This document shows, in pieces, positions 18,230 through 27,385 of a stretch of DNA of 64,000 nt. This DNA comes from JBBROS01 sp963752225 (GTDB lineage Bacteria > Pseudomonadota > Alphaproteobacteria > Acetobacterales > Acetobacteraceae), in contig CAVVXS010000007.1 of NCBI GenBank assembly GCA_963752225.1, positions 1,860,001 to 1,924,000 on the forward strand, given 5' to 3'. The notes beneath the pieces are model-generated. The model saw only the letters and a program-made list of their open reading frames with translations. It had not been told where the DNA came from and searched no databases. The first letter of the stretch is position 1. Each line of letters begins with the position of its first letter. The translations under genes and the position numbers were made by a program.

Positions 18230-19438
18230 GTGGTCGCTGCCGCCATCAGCGTCATCGGCATCAACGAGGACGGGGTGCTGCCGCCCGATGCGGCCGATGC
18301 GGTCGGGGCGGCACGCCTCGTCGTCGGCGGCGCGCGGCATCTCGCGCTGGCGGCCCGGTTCATCCACGGCGAAACCCTCCCTTGGCCCAGCCCGATCGAC
18401 GCGGCTGTGCCGCGGATGGTAGCGCAGGATGGACCGGTCGCGGTGCTCGCGTCCGGCGACCCGATGTGGTTCGGGGTGGCGAGCCTGCTGCTGCGCCACG
18501 TGCCGCTGGAGCGGCTGCGGATCCTGCCGGCGCCGTCGTCGTTCCAGCTTGCCGCCGCCCGGCTCGGTTGGGCGCTGCAGGACACCGAATGCCTGTCCTG
18601 CTGCGGCCGCCCGGTCGAAGCGATCGTCCCGCACTTGCAGCCCGGCGCGCGGCTTCTGGTGCTCTCGGCCGGCGCCGCAACGCCGGCGGCGATCGACCGG
18701 CAGCTGCAAGCGCGCGGGGTCGCCGCGACGCTCCGCGTGCTCGACACCCTGGGCGGGACCGGCGAGCGCATCCATCCACTCGATGGCACCGAGACGGCGC
18801 TCAACATCGTGGCGCTCGAAATCCATGGCCCGGTCGCGGCCACGCTGCCGCTCACGCCGGGTCTCGCGGACGAGCGGTTCGAGCATGACGGGCAGATCAC
18901 CAAGCGGGAGGTCCGCGCGATGACCCTGGCCGCGCTGGCGCCGCGGCGGGGCGAGCTGTTATGGGACGTGGGCTGCGGCTCCGGCTCGGTGGGCGTCGAA
19001 TGGATGCTGGCCCATCCGGCGAACCGCACCATCGGCATCGACCGGCACCCCGACCGCGCCGCGCGGGCCCGGCGCAACGCCCTGGCGCTGGGGGTGCCGG
19101 CGCTGCTGGTGCTCGAGGGCGAGGCGCCGGACGCGCTCTCCGGCCTGCCGCCGCCGCATGCCGTGTTCCTCGGCGGCGGCGCGCATCGGCCGGGCGTCAT
19201 CGATGCCGCCTGGTCCGCGCTCCGGCCCGGCGGACGCCTAGTTGCGAACGCGATCGCCCTGCCGACCGAAGCGGCGCTGATCGAGGCGCAACGCCGGCTT
19301 GGCGGCATGCTCACCCGGATCGGTATCGAGCGGCTGGAGCAGGTGGGGTCGATGGCGGCATACCGCCCGGCGATGACCGTCACGCAATGGCGGGTGGAGA
19401 AGCGGGAGCTTGCAACGGGCCGTTTGACCGAACCGTAG
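18230..19438 (+). CDS. cobL: Precorrin-6Y C5,15-methyltransferase (decarboxylating)
   Basis: A 402-residue fusion of two methyltransferases acting on precorrin-6B. The N-terminal CbiE-like tetrapyrrole methylase (to ~195) shows ARLVVGGARHLALA and VAVLASGDPMWFGVASLLL. The C-terminal CbiT-like Rossmann methyltransferase (from ~205) shows DGQITKREVRAMTLAAL, LLWDVGCGSGSVGVEWML and AVFLGGGAHRPGVIDAAW. The start is GTG, right after the repeat copy C region. It is the last cobalamin gene before an unrelated 6.7-kb block. Confidence 0.94.
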   Translation: MVAAAISVIGINEDGVLPPDAADAVGAARLVVGGARHLALAARFIHGETLPWPSPIDAAVPRMVAQDGPVAVLASGDPMWFGVASLLLRHVPLERLRILPAPSSFQLAAARLGWALQDTECLSCCGRPVEAIVPHLQPGARLLVLSAGAATPAAIDRQLQARGVAATLRVLDTLGGTGERIHPLDGTETALNIVALEIHGPVAATLPLTPGLADERFEHDGQITKREVRAMTLAALAPRRGELLWDVGCGSGSVGVEWMLAHPANRTIGIDRHPDRAARARRNALALGVPALLVLEGEAPDALSGLPPPHAVFLGGGAHRPGVIDAAWSALRPGGRLVANAIALPTEAALIEAQRRLGGMLTRIGIERLEQVGSMAAYRPAMTVTQWRVEKRELATGRLTEP

Positions 19439-19539
19439 CGCGACCGCCCGGGGCGCATCCGTGACGGATCGGTCTACTTCGGTCGGCAGCCCAGACAGCG
19501 ACCGAAACGGGCGCCAACTCGGCGAGGCTCCGTCGCGAA

Positions 19540-20547
19540 CTATACGGGCTTCGCCTCGAGCAGACCGATCGCCGCCCCTGTCGTGATGATCCGCTCCAGG
19601 CGTAACCCTGCTGACCCAAGCAGTTCCGCATACTCCGCCTGCGTTCGCTCGCGGCCGCCGGCATAGACCAGCATCAGCATTTCCAGCCGAATGGCCGGCG
19701 ATGGGCGGCCGTCGTCGGGGAGCACGAACTCTGCGATCAACAGGCGGGCGGCGGGGTGCATCGCCGCACGGCAGCGACGGAGGATGGTGCCAGCCCGATC
19801 GTCGTCCCAGTGGTGCAGCACCTTCTTCAAAAGGTAGACGTCGCCCGCAGTTGGGACCGAGGCGAAGAAATCGCCCGCGACGACATCGCATCGGTCGAGC
19901 ACGCCGGCCGCGGCGAGCGATTGCGACGCGGCGTCCGTCATCGCCGCCCGCTCCAGCAGCACACCTCGGGCGCCAGGGTGCCGGGACAGGACCGTCGCGA
20001 TCAGCGATCCGCGGCCGCCCGCTACGTCGACCACTGTGGCGTTGCCAAACGCATACGACCCGGCGATGGCGTCGTTATCGGCGGCGCTGAGGCTGTCCAA
20101 CGCCGCCGCGGAGATCTCCCCGGCCTCCGGGTGGGCATTGTAGTAGTCGAACAACGACCACCCGAACACATGCTCGAAGGCAGGCTGGCCGGTCCGTATG
20201 CTGAACTCGATCTCGCCCCAGGATTGCCACACCCAGCGCTCGCCTTGCATGATCGAGAAGGCGCGCAACGATCCGGCCACGTCGCTGCGCAGCAACTCGC
20301 CGACCGGTGTCAGTGTGAAGCCACGCGCCGCATCGCGAGCGAACACGCCGATGCTGACGAGCGCACGCATCAGCCGCGCCATCGCGTCAGGATGGGCGTC
20401 ACACGCGGCGGCAAGTTCGATGGCCGACAGGCGCCTTTCCCGGAGATGGTCGGCGATCCCCAGCTTGGCCGCCGCATACAGGGCCTGGGACCGCCAAGCG
20501 CCTGACGCCAGCTCCATGAAGGCGGCGGCTGGTTCCACGGTTGCCAT
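19540..20547 (-). CDS. SAM-dependent O-methyltransferase, dimerising type
   Basis: A 335-residue protein of the Methyltransf_2 family (hydroxyneurosporene / acetylserotonin O-methyltransferase type). An N-terminal winged-helix dimerisation domain (residues ~10-95, SGAWRSQALYAAAKLGIADHL ... LMRALVSIGVFARD) is followed by a Rossmann domain with TVVDVAGGRGSLIATVL (~170). Near the active site are LLKKVLHHWDDDRAG (catalytic histidine region) and LLIAEFVLPDDG. The substrate cannot be told. The ATG follows directly on the stop of the upstream solute-binding protein gene, so the two form an operon. Codon use and GC look lower than in the flanking cob genes. Confidence 0.82.
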   Translation of the reverse strand: MATVEPAAAFMELASGAWRSQALYAAAKLGIADHLRERRLSAIELAAACDAHPDAMARLMRALVSIGVFARDAARGFTLTPVGELLRSDVAGSLRAFSIMQGERWVWQSWGEIEFSIRTGQPAFEHVFGWSLFDYYNAHPEAGEISAAALDSLSAADNDAIAGSYAFGNATVVDVAGGRGSLIATVLSRHPGARGVLLERAAMTDAASQSLAAAGVLDRCDVVAGDFFASVPTAGDVYLLKKVLHHWDDDRAGTILRRCRAAMHPAARLLIAEFVLPDDGRPSPAIRLEMLMLVYAGGRERTQAEYAELLGSAGLRLERIITTGAAIGLLEAKPV

Positions 20548-22137
20548 CTAGGCCGTCCGCCGGCGCACGCCGTAGAAGGCGGCGAACCCGCGCGGAATAT
20601 CGATCAAGTCGCGGCGATAGGCGGTTACCCGCAGCCACTGACCCATTGGTATGTAGGGCACATCGGCCCAAAGCCGAAGCTGGGCCGCCTCGGCGATCCG
20701 CATGCGCTCGGCGTGGCTGTCGGCCGCGAGCCATGGCGCACGCAGCGCCTCGATCTCGGGGCTGCGCGGCCACCCTGGTGCTCCGTTTTTGCCGTCACCC
20801 CGGAAAAACTCGTTGGTGACCGGGGTATGGGCGAAGGCGCCTTCGATCGGGGTGAAGTACACGTTCCAGCCGCCTCGGTCGGGCTTGTCGGTCCGGGCGA
20901 CCCGGCGCGCCATGGTCGCGTAGTCGGACAGCTGCAGGTCGACGTTCATCCCCGCCCGGCGCAGGAACTCGGCCCCAACTTGCGTGAGCAGCGGGATGTA
21001 GCCGCTGCCGGCAGCGCCCAGGACGACAATCCGTTCACCGCGGTAGCCGGCGTCGGCCAGGGCGCGTTTGACAGCGGGATAGTTCGGTTGCTCGCTGACC
21101 GCTGCGATCCCTGCGTCGTTGGCGAATGGCGTGCCATGCCCGAACAAGCCGACCCGGTCGCGCCAATAGCGCCCGTCCGTTCCGGCGACCACACGCATCG
21201 CGTCGGCCTGATCGATCGCGCCCAACAACGCCCGCCGGATTGCCGGATTGTCGAATGGGGGATGCAAGTGATTGAAGCGCATGCCGCCGATGGACCCGGC
21301 TGGCTCCGTGACCTCGGTCCGAACCGCCTGATCCTGCGCCAGGACCGAGACTTGGTCGGCGTTGACGGCCTGCAGCCAATCCACCTCGCCCCGGCGCAGG
21401 GCGGAGACCGCCGTCGACGCGTCGTCGATCGTCACCCATTCGACCCGTTCGACGTAGGCGATCTTCGGGCCGGAGGTGTAGCTCGGCGTCCCGTCCCGGC
21501 GTGGAAGGTAGGATGGGGACCGCTCGTAAGCCGCCCGCTCGCCGGGGACGAACTCCGACGTCATGAAGCGGTAGGGGCCGCTGCCGATCATCTCCGAGAT
21601 GGGTCGGGCCGGGTCGCCGTTGGCAATTCGTTCAGGAAGGATAACCGGGGTGATCGCCCCGAGCCCGGCCAATGCCTCCGGCAACAGCGGGAAAGGTTGC
21701 TTGAGGCGGAACCGGAACCGGCGATCGTCGAGCGCGGCGAGTTCGTCCGTGGCCGTCAGCAGCGCCTGGCAGAACCCTTCGCGGATCGCGCAGCGCCGTA
21801 TGCTCGCCACCGCATCGCGGGCCAAAACCGGCGTGCCGTCATGGAAGCTGAGACCCTCGCGTAAGGTCAACTCCCAAACGGTGCCACCAGGATCGACGGT
21901 ATGCCCTTCGACCATCTGCGGACGGACGACGAAGTTCTCGTCCAACCCGAACAAGGTGTCGAACACCAGATAGCCATGGCTTCTTGTGTGCGGGACACCT
22001 GTGAATGTCGGATCGAGGACCACAAGGCCGACGATCGGCACGAAGCGAAGCGGTCGGCTTCGTTCGGCGCGTGCGAGGTGGGGCGTATTCAAAGCCGTCA
22101 GAGCAGCAGCCGTGGTGATCAAACTCCTCCGCAACAT
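20548..22137 (-). CDS. ABC transporter solute-binding protein, family 5
   Basis: A 529-residue periplasmic binding protein of the peptide/nickel (DppA/OppA) family. It starts with a signal peptide that carries a twin arginine (MLRRSLITTAAALTALNTPHLARA), so Tat export is possible. Family segments are PQMVEGHTVDPGGTVWELTLREGLSFHDGTPV cut into its usual parts, and GSGPYRFMTSEFVPGERAAYERSPSY. No permease or ATPase gene is adjacent. It either serves a transporter encoded elsewhere or acts alone. The only close partner is the downstream methyltransferase. The ligand is unknown. Confidence 0.85.
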   Translation of the reverse strand: MLRRSLITTAAALTALNTPHLARAERSRPLRFVPIVGLVVLDPTFTGVPHTRSHGYLVFDTLFGLDENFVVRPQMVEGHTVDPGGTVWELTLREGLSFHDGTPVLARDAVASIRRCAIREGFCQALLTATDELAALDDRRFRFRLKQPFPLLPEALAGLGAITPVILPERIANGDPARPISEMIGSGPYRFMTSEFVPGERAAYERSPSYLPRRDGTPSYTSGPKIAYVERVEWVTIDDASTAVSALRRGEVDWLQAVNADQVSVLAQDQAVRTEVTEPAGSIGGMRFNHLHPPFDNPAIRRALLGAIDQADAMRVVAGTDGRYWRDRVGLFGHGTPFANDAGIAAVSEQPNYPAVKRALADAGYRGERIVVLGAAGSGYIPLLTQVGAEFLRRAGMNVDLQLSDYATMARRVARTDKPDRGGWNVYFTPIEGAFAHTPVTNEFFRGDGKNGAPGWPRSPEIEALRAPWLAADSHAERMRIAEAAQLRLWADVPYIPMGQWLRVTAYRRDLIDIPRGFAAFYGVRRRTA

Positions 22138-22421
22138 GGCCGACCTCCGATTCGCTGATTGCAGTACGGGCTGGGCTTTGTCGGCTAGGCCTTTCGCGCG
22201 CGTTTGGTGGTCAGACTCCGGGTCTGTTCATTTGCGCATAAGCGGTCGCAAGCGGCTCTTGACGGCGCGTTTCGGCAATGACCGACGAGACGGCGAGCGC
22301 GAATAGAATACAGGTTTATCGAGACGGTTTGAACTGCTTCGAACGACGCGACACGATCGCGCTCACAGATTATGAAGTGCGGTCCGTCCGTGCACTGGAC
22401 GGGTCGCTTGCCGGGGGTTGG

Positions 22422-25244
22422 TTAGAGGCAGGTTTCCAAGGCTAGTGCCCGCCCGCCTTCTGCCCGCAGCAAGTGCTCCGCCTCGGAGCTTGGCACCGGG
22501 CGGCCGAGCCAAAAGCCTTGGGCACCGTGGCAGCCCTGCTCCTGCAGGAGCTGCCATTGGTCCTCCCGCTCGACTCCCTCGGCGATCACCTTCAAGTCGA
22601 GCGTGCGGCCCATTTCGATGAGAACGCCCATGAAAGCCGTTTGGCGGGCGTCGATCCCGACCTGCCGGAGGAACAGGCGGTCGATCTTGATGGCGTCCAC
22701 GGGAAGTGTTTGCAGGTAGGCCAGCGAAGAGTAGCCAGTGCCGAAATCGTCAACCGCGATCTGGATCCCTTGCTCGCGCAAGGCGTGGAGATGGGCGACG
22801 GCGACGTCGAGCATCAGGATGCTCTCGGTCACTTCGAGCAGCAGCGCGGATGGCGGTAGACCCGTGCTGGCCAGGACGTCCGTCACCTCCTGGGAGAACT
22901 CGGGCCGGGAAACCTGTTGGGAGGAGACGTTGACCGACATCAGCAAGTCTTGCCGGTGGCTTGTCCGCCAGATGTGCAACTGACGCAGTGCCTCCTGCAT
23001 GACCCAAGAACCGATCGGCACGATCTGGCCATTCTCTTCGGCAAGCGGGATGAAATCGCCCGGCGGCACGAGGCCCCGAGTGGGGTGGCGCCACCGCAGC
23101 AGCGCCTCGAACGCATAGACCTGCCCGGTCTGAACGGACACCAGGGGTTGGTAGTGCAGTTCGAACTCGCGCCGTTCGAGGGCCAAGTAGAGGTCTTGCT
23201 CCAGTTCGAGACGATGCGCGGCGGAGTCATGCAAATGGCTGTCGAACGTGACCGCCTGATTGCCGCCCTTCCGCTTCGCCGCGTACATCGCCGTGTCCGC
23301 TGCCTGCATGAGATCGGCCAATTGGTCCGAGCCGGCCGTTGCGACGCCGATGCTCGTGGTCATGCGGTAGGGACGGCCGGCCAGTTCGAACGGCTCGCAG
23401 AACGCGGTGATGATCCGGTCGGCAATCGCCTGAACCGTCGTCATGGGCGCGTCCTCGCAGATGACAACGAACTCGTCGCCGCCCAGCCGAACGACCTGAT
23501 GCGGCTCTGGCACGTTCTCGACCAGGCGCTTGGCAACGCCGACCAGCAACTCGTCCCCGACGGCGTGGCCCAACGAGTCATTGACGGTTTTGAACCGGTC
23601 GAGGTCGAGGAAGATCATCGCGTCCCGGGCGGCGACAGCCGCCGCACGGCTTGCCAGTCGTTCCTCGAGGAAGCGGCGGTTCGGCAGCCCGGTCAGGGCA
23701 TCATAATGGCGGAGGTGGGCCAGACGGGCCTGCGTCTCCATATCCGAAAGCATCGCGAGGTCGATGATGCGGCGCAACTCTTGCGCGATTTGCAGGTCGA
23801 CCGCAGTCCAGGGCAGGGCCTGCCCTTTGACTTCGTTGACCCAGGCGGCGAAGGATTTGCGTGGCGACAGTCGGCCGCTTGCCTCATCCATCGCTTTGCC
23901 AGGATCGCCGCCCCATTTCAGGGTTTGTGCAACCGCCGGCCGGAACCATGTAATCGCGTCCTCGGGATTGTTCAGGATCGGCAGCGTGAGGACACCGCTC
24001 GCAACGTCCGACACGGAAGCAAAAGCGGGCAGGTCGACGCCGAGGCAATGGGTCGCAAGCGTTTCGCCGTCGAAACGCGACCGCATCGCCGCCGTGATCT
24101 CGAGCGCTTGTGCCAGATCCGGCGTGCGACCGATCAGGTGCACCTGCCCGCCGATGCGCAAGAGCGCGCCGTCGGCGCGGACGAGTCCAAGAAGCTCGTC
24201 GGCCGGCCGGATGAGCGCCGCCGCGACCGACGTCGCACCAAGGGTGCTGGCACTGATCGCGTCCAGCATCGTCTGCCGATTCAATCGCTCGGCCAGCATT
24301 TCGGCTTGGCCGGTCGATCCGAGCAGCAACGACATCAGCTGCCCGATCAGGTCACACAGCGCACGCAGATGCGCCGACACGCGCCGCGGTGCGCCGTGAT
24401 GGCAAATGAGCATGCCCCACAGTGCCTCATCCTGCACGAGCGAGATCGCGAGCGTCGCGCGGACGCCCATGTTGCTCAAATACTCGATGTGCAGCGGCGA
24501 GATGCCGCGAAGATTGCAGAAGGTCATATCGAGCGGGCAATCATCCTGCAGCGCCGGATGGGCCAGGACGGGGACGGGCGTGTAGCCCACATCAGCGATC
24601 ACCCGCACCCGCTGCAGCAGGTACATGCGCCGGGCTTGCTTGGGGATGTCGCTGGCCGGGTAGCGCCAGCCAAGCAGGGGTTCCAGCGCCGGGTCGCGGG
24701 CTTCGGACACCACGTCGCCATGACCGTCCCGATTGAACCGGTAGGCCATCACTCGATCGTAGCCGGTGAGTGCCCGGATCTCGCGCACGGCAATGTCGCA
24801 CAATTGCTGCCGCGTCGTTGCTTGGCGCATCGACTGGATCACCGAGTGCGCGCGTGCGAGCAGGATGTCGCGCTCGCCCTCTTCGCCGAACGGCTCGAAT
24901 TCGACGTAGATCCGATCCTTGAGCCGGTGGACCACGACGTTGCAGCGCGGCCGGGTCGCCACCGGCATCTCGGCCGAGCAGATGCGGGTCAGCACACCGC
25001 CATCGTCGCGCAGCGCCGCCTCGATCGCCGCCCGGGCTTCGACACCGATCACGTCGTCCAAGCTTTGCCCGAGCACGCCGGGATCGAGGTTTGCGCTCGT
25101 GTGACTGATGCGCAGGTCGCTCGCCCGAGCAACCAGCAATGCGCCCTCCGGCTGGATCGATCCCGGCGTGTGGATCGGCTCGCGGTCGCACGTGGTGAGA
25201 TCCGCCGCGGCATGCGCGATGAACGGGTCAGTCGTAGCAATCAT
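22422..25244 (-). CDS. bphP: Bacteriophytochrome with GGDEF and EAL output domains
   Basis: A 940-residue red/far-red sensor coupled to c-di-GMP turnover. Order: PAS (~20-125), GAF (~145-310), PHY (~330-500), GGDEF (~510-665), EAL (~685-930). Cys19 is placed for biliverdin attachment. PASDIP (196-201) and His252 lie in the GAF pocket, and PRKSF (461-465) marks the PHY tongue. GGDEF (588-592) is intact but has no RxxD inhibition site before it. EAL (713-715), DDFGTG, KID and EGVE are all present, so both cyclase and phosphodiesterase activity are possible. The start at 25244 overlaps the heme oxygenase stop (ATGA). An ATG 15 bp upstream also exists. Confidence 0.93.
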   Translation of the reverse strand: MIATTDPFIAHAAADLTTCDREPIHTPGSIQPEGALLVARASDLRISHTSANLDPGVLGQSLDDVIGVEARAAIEAALRDDGGVLTRICSAEMPVATRPRCNVVVHRLKDRIYVEFEPFGEEGERDILLARAHSVIQSMRQATTRQQLCDIAVREIRALTGYDRVMAYRFNRDGHGDVVSEARDPALEPLLGWRYPASDIPKQARRMYLLQRVRVIADVGYTPVPVLAHPALQDDCPLDMTFCNLRGISPLHIEYLSNMGVRATLAISLVQDEALWGMLICHHGAPRRVSAHLRALCDLIGQLMSLLLGSTGQAEMLAERLNRQTMLDAISASTLGATSVAAALIRPADELLGLVRADGALLRIGGQVHLIGRTPDLAQALEITAAMRSRFDGETLATHCLGVDLPAFASVSDVASGVLTLPILNNPEDAITWFRPAVAQTLKWGGDPGKAMDEASGRLSPRKSFAAWVNEVKGQALPWTAVDLQIAQELRRIIDLAMLSDMETQARLAHLRHYDALTGLPNRRFLEERLASRAAAVAARDAMIFLDLDRFKTVNDSLGHAVGDELLVGVAKRLVENVPEPHQVVRLGGDEFVVICEDAPMTTVQAIADRIITAFCEPFELAGRPYRMTTSIGVATAGSDQLADLMQAADTAMYAAKRKGGNQAVTFDSHLHDSAAHRLELEQDLYLALERREFELHYQPLVSVQTGQVYAFEALLRWRHPTRGLVPPGDFIPLAEENGQIVPIGSWVMQEALRQLHIWRTSHRQDLLMSVNVSSQQVSRPEFSQEVTDVLASTGLPPSALLLEVTESILMLDVAVAHLHALREQGIQIAVDDFGTGYSSLAYLQTLPVDAIKIDRLFLRQVGIDARQTAFMGVLIEMGRTLDLKVIAEGVEREDQWQLLQEQGCHGAQGFWLGRPVPSSEAEHLLRAEGGRALALETCL

Positions 25245-25915
25245 GTCGAGGCTCTCCATCGGCTCGCGTCCATCCATGCGCCGATCGCGTCGAACGTCCG
25301 CTCGGCGCCGGCAATCACATGCGGGACGGCGGCTGGCCGGGACGCGCCGAAGAAATCCAACGCGAACCGGAAACGTCGCCAAGCCGTGCTGACGGCGGGC
25401 CCACTCGCGGCGAAGAAGTGCGCCGTCTCCGCACCTTCGAGGCCGATCCTGAGTAAGTGGCGGTGGACAAGCTGGCTGCCGAGGGCCGATCCCTCCAGCA
25501 CGTATTGTGCACCAAACGCGTGGGCGAACGAGGGCAGGTGCGGCAATGCTGCTGGCGGAGCGGGGGCCGGCAGCGGTCGCGCCGGGTCGAGCCAACGCAA
25601 ATCTTCGGCCAGCAGCGTCACCCGGCTCCGGGCGGCGAGGTCGATGCCAAGCACTGTCCAGTCCGAAAACGCGGCGAGGGAAGTCTCCAGCGGTTGGTAG
25701 AGGCTGTGGAAACGACGCAAGCACGACAGGTAATCAGCTCGCGTCGCGATCGATCGCGGCAGATCGATCCTTTCCTCGATCACGCGGTGGCGACGAGCAG
25801 TCTCCTCGCGCAGGCGAACGGAGAGTGCGATCGATAAGTCCGCGGGTCCAACATCGGGCGGTAGGTAACCGCTTGCGACGGGCTGCATCGGGCGAAGCGT
25901 AACGGCATGGCTCAT
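25241..25915 (-). CDS. bphO: Biliverdin-producing heme oxygenase
   Basis: A 224-residue heme oxygenase that opens heme to biliverdin IX-alpha, the phytochrome chromophore. The proximal ligand is His43 in ETARRHRVIEERID. The distal-helix region reads YVLEGSALGSQLV (138-150), and the C-terminal part shows WRRFRFALDFFG. It lies directly upstream of and overlaps the phytochrome gene by four bases, the usual bphO-bphP pair. Transcription would start in the 307-bp gap before cobE, on the minus strand. Confidence 0.92.
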   Translation of the reverse strand: MSHAVTLRPMQPVASGYLPPDVGPADLSIALSVRLREETARRHRVIEERIDLPRSIATRADYLSCLRRFHSLYQPLETSLAAFSDWTVLGIDLAARSRVTLLAEDLRWLDPARPLPAPAPPAALPHLPSFAHAFGAQYVLEGSALGSQLVHRHLLRIGLEGAETAHFFAASGPAVSTAWRRFRFALDFFGASRPAAVPHVIAGAERTFDAIGAWMDASRWRAST

Positions 25916-26222
25916 AGAACCGGCTTACAGGCAACATATTGAGAAAAGATGAATGAGGAGCCAGAGGGGCCCCATCCGCGCAAGACGTGACGATGACCTA
26001 TCGCTGGCCTGATACGGCACGAGCGTATCGGGGACGGCCATCGAGGTGGCGCGGGCGACCCGCCGACAAGGGCTCCGAGTTGACAGCGGCCCCACAACGG
26101 CGAATCCACAGCTATCTGCCGACGGTGACGGTCGAGACGCGGTCCCGGAGGTCGAGCTTGGCCGCTCGATGCATTATCGGCCGAGCACTGGGCTCAGCAG
26201 CGGGGAAAAGGGCTATGAAGCA
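25916..26222. other. Intergenic region between bphO and cobE (divergent)
   Basis: This is 307 bp with no gene I can support. A hairpin (GATACG / CGTATC, loop GCACGAG, 26011-26029) and a GGGGCCCC palindrome (~25966) are visible. It must carry the promoters of the leftward bphO-bphP pair and the rightward cobE-cobM pair. There is no B12 box or other riboswitch hallmark, unlike the leader at 9050, so this second group of cobalamin genes appears not to be riboswitch controlled. The left part is AT-richer than the surroundings. Confidence 0.5.
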
Positions 26223-26636
26223 GTGATCGTCGCCGGCGTCGGATGCCGCCGTGGTTGCCCGGCCGGGGACGTCGTGGCAGTCGTGCGGGACGCCGAGCGT
26301 CGGGCGGGTTGTGCGGTGGGCGTGCTGGCGGCGCCGGCGTTCAAGCGGTCGGAGGCCGGCTTGGCCGAGGCGGCCGGGATGCTCGGCGTGCCGCTGCTGT
26401 GGGTGTCGGACGCGGAGCTGGCCCGGGCGCAGCCCGGCTGCGTGACCCGGTCCGCGGCCGCCCTGCGCGCGACCGGCTTCGCTTCGGTTGCCGAGGCCGC
26501 CGCCCTTGCCGGATCACGCACCTTGCTGCTGCCCCGCATCGTGCACGGCGCCGCCACCTGCGCCTTGGCGACGGTTTCAGAAGGCCCGCGACCTTTGGCG
26601 GCGCCAGGGCAGCGCCCGGACCTCGTCTCGGCATGA
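26223..26636 (+). CDS. cobE: CobE, cobalamin biosynthesis protein (CbiG C-terminal type)
   Basis: A 137-residue protein of the CobE/CbiG C-terminal domain family, required for aerobic cobalamin synthesis but without a settled reaction. It starts VIVAGVGCRRGCPAGDVVAVV, the usual CobE N-terminus, with FKRSEAGLAEAAGMLGVPLLWV in the middle and PRIVHGAATCALATV near the end. The start chosen is GTG 26223 because homologues begin at this strand. In-frame ATG 26169 would add 18 non-conserved residues. It overlaps cobM by four bases. Confidence 0.87.
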   Translation: MIVAGVGCRRGCPAGDVVAVVRDAERRAGCAVGVLAAPAFKRSEAGLAEAAGMLGVPLLWVSDAELARAQPGCVTRSAAALRATGFASVAEAAALAGSRTLLLPRIVHGAATCALATVSEGPRPLAAPGQRPDLVSA

Positions 26637-27385
26637 CCGTCCACTTCATTGGCGCGGGCCCCGGCGCCGCTGACCTGATCACCGTCCGTGGCCGCGACCT
26701 GCTCGCCGCCTGCCCGGTCTGCCTGTACGCCGGCTCCGTCGTGCCCCCGGCGTTGCTCGCCCATTGCCCGTCCGGCGCGCGCCTGGTGGACACGGCGCCG
26801 CTCGATCTCGACCAGATCGAGGCCGAATTCGTGGCCGCGCACGAGGCCGGGCAGGACGTGGCCCGGCTGCATTCCGGCGACCTTTCCTTGTACAGCGCGG
26901 TCGCCGAGCAAGTCCGTCGCCTGCGCCGGCGGGGCCTCCCCTTCACGTTGACGCCCGGTGTGCCGGCGTTCGCCGCCGCCGCCGCCCTGTTCGGCTCGGA
27001 GCTTACTCTGCCGGAGACGGTGCAGACGGTGGTGCTGACCCGCTGGCCCGGCCGGGCCAGCGCGATGCCGGACGCGGAGCAGCTAGAAACCTTCGCCGCA
27101 ACCGGCGCCACGCTGGCGATCCATCTCGCCATCCCGCAGCTGGCCGCCGTCGTCGGCCGCCTCACCCCGATCCTGGGCGCCCACTGCCCCATCGCCATCG
27201 CGGTGCGCGCGAGTTGGCCCGAGCAGCGGCTGGTGCGCGGCACGCTCGGCACGATCGAGGCGCTGTTCGCCGCGGCGCCGGCCGGACGCACCGCCCTGAT
27301 CCTGGTCGGCCGGGTACTCGCGCAGGAGGGGTTCGCCGAGAGCGCGTTGTATCGTTCCGGCTATCCGAGGCAGTTCCGCTCGTGA
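26633..27385 (+). CDS. cobM: Precorrin-4 C11-methyltransferase
   Basis: A 250-residue tetrapyrrole methylase methylating precorrin-4 at C-11. It has the glycine loop FIGAGPGAADLITVRG, the CobM/CbiF signature CLYAGSVVPPALL, the SAM-site RLHSGDLSLYSAVAEQ and TPGVPAFAAAAALFGSELTLP. ATG overlaps the cobE stop. The last 25 bp overlap the end of cbiD on the other strand. Confidence 0.94.
   Translation: MTVHFIGAGPGAADLITVRGRDLLAACPVCLYAGSVVPPALLAHCPSGARLVDTAPLDLDQIEAEFVAAHEAGQDVARLHSGDLSLYSAVAEQVRRLRRRGLPFTLTPGVPAFAAAAALFGSELTLPETVQTVVLTRWPGRASAMPDAEQLETFAATGATLAIHLAIPQLAAVVGRLTPILGAHCPIAIAVRASWPEQRLVRGTLGTIEALFAAAPAGRTALILVGRVLAQEGFAESALYRSGYPRQFRS

Noticed and set aside
16471..19458. A ~995-codon minus-strand frame across cobJ, cobK and cobL
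   Set aside because: It has no family similarity, a Ser/Arg-rich composition typical of antisense frames in high-GC DNA, and it crosses three well-identified genes.
25916..26222. Possible second cobalamin riboswitch before cobE
   Set aside because: No B12 box, no GCCACTGG and no CCCCGCAACTGT-like core is present; only a short unrelated hairpin is seen.
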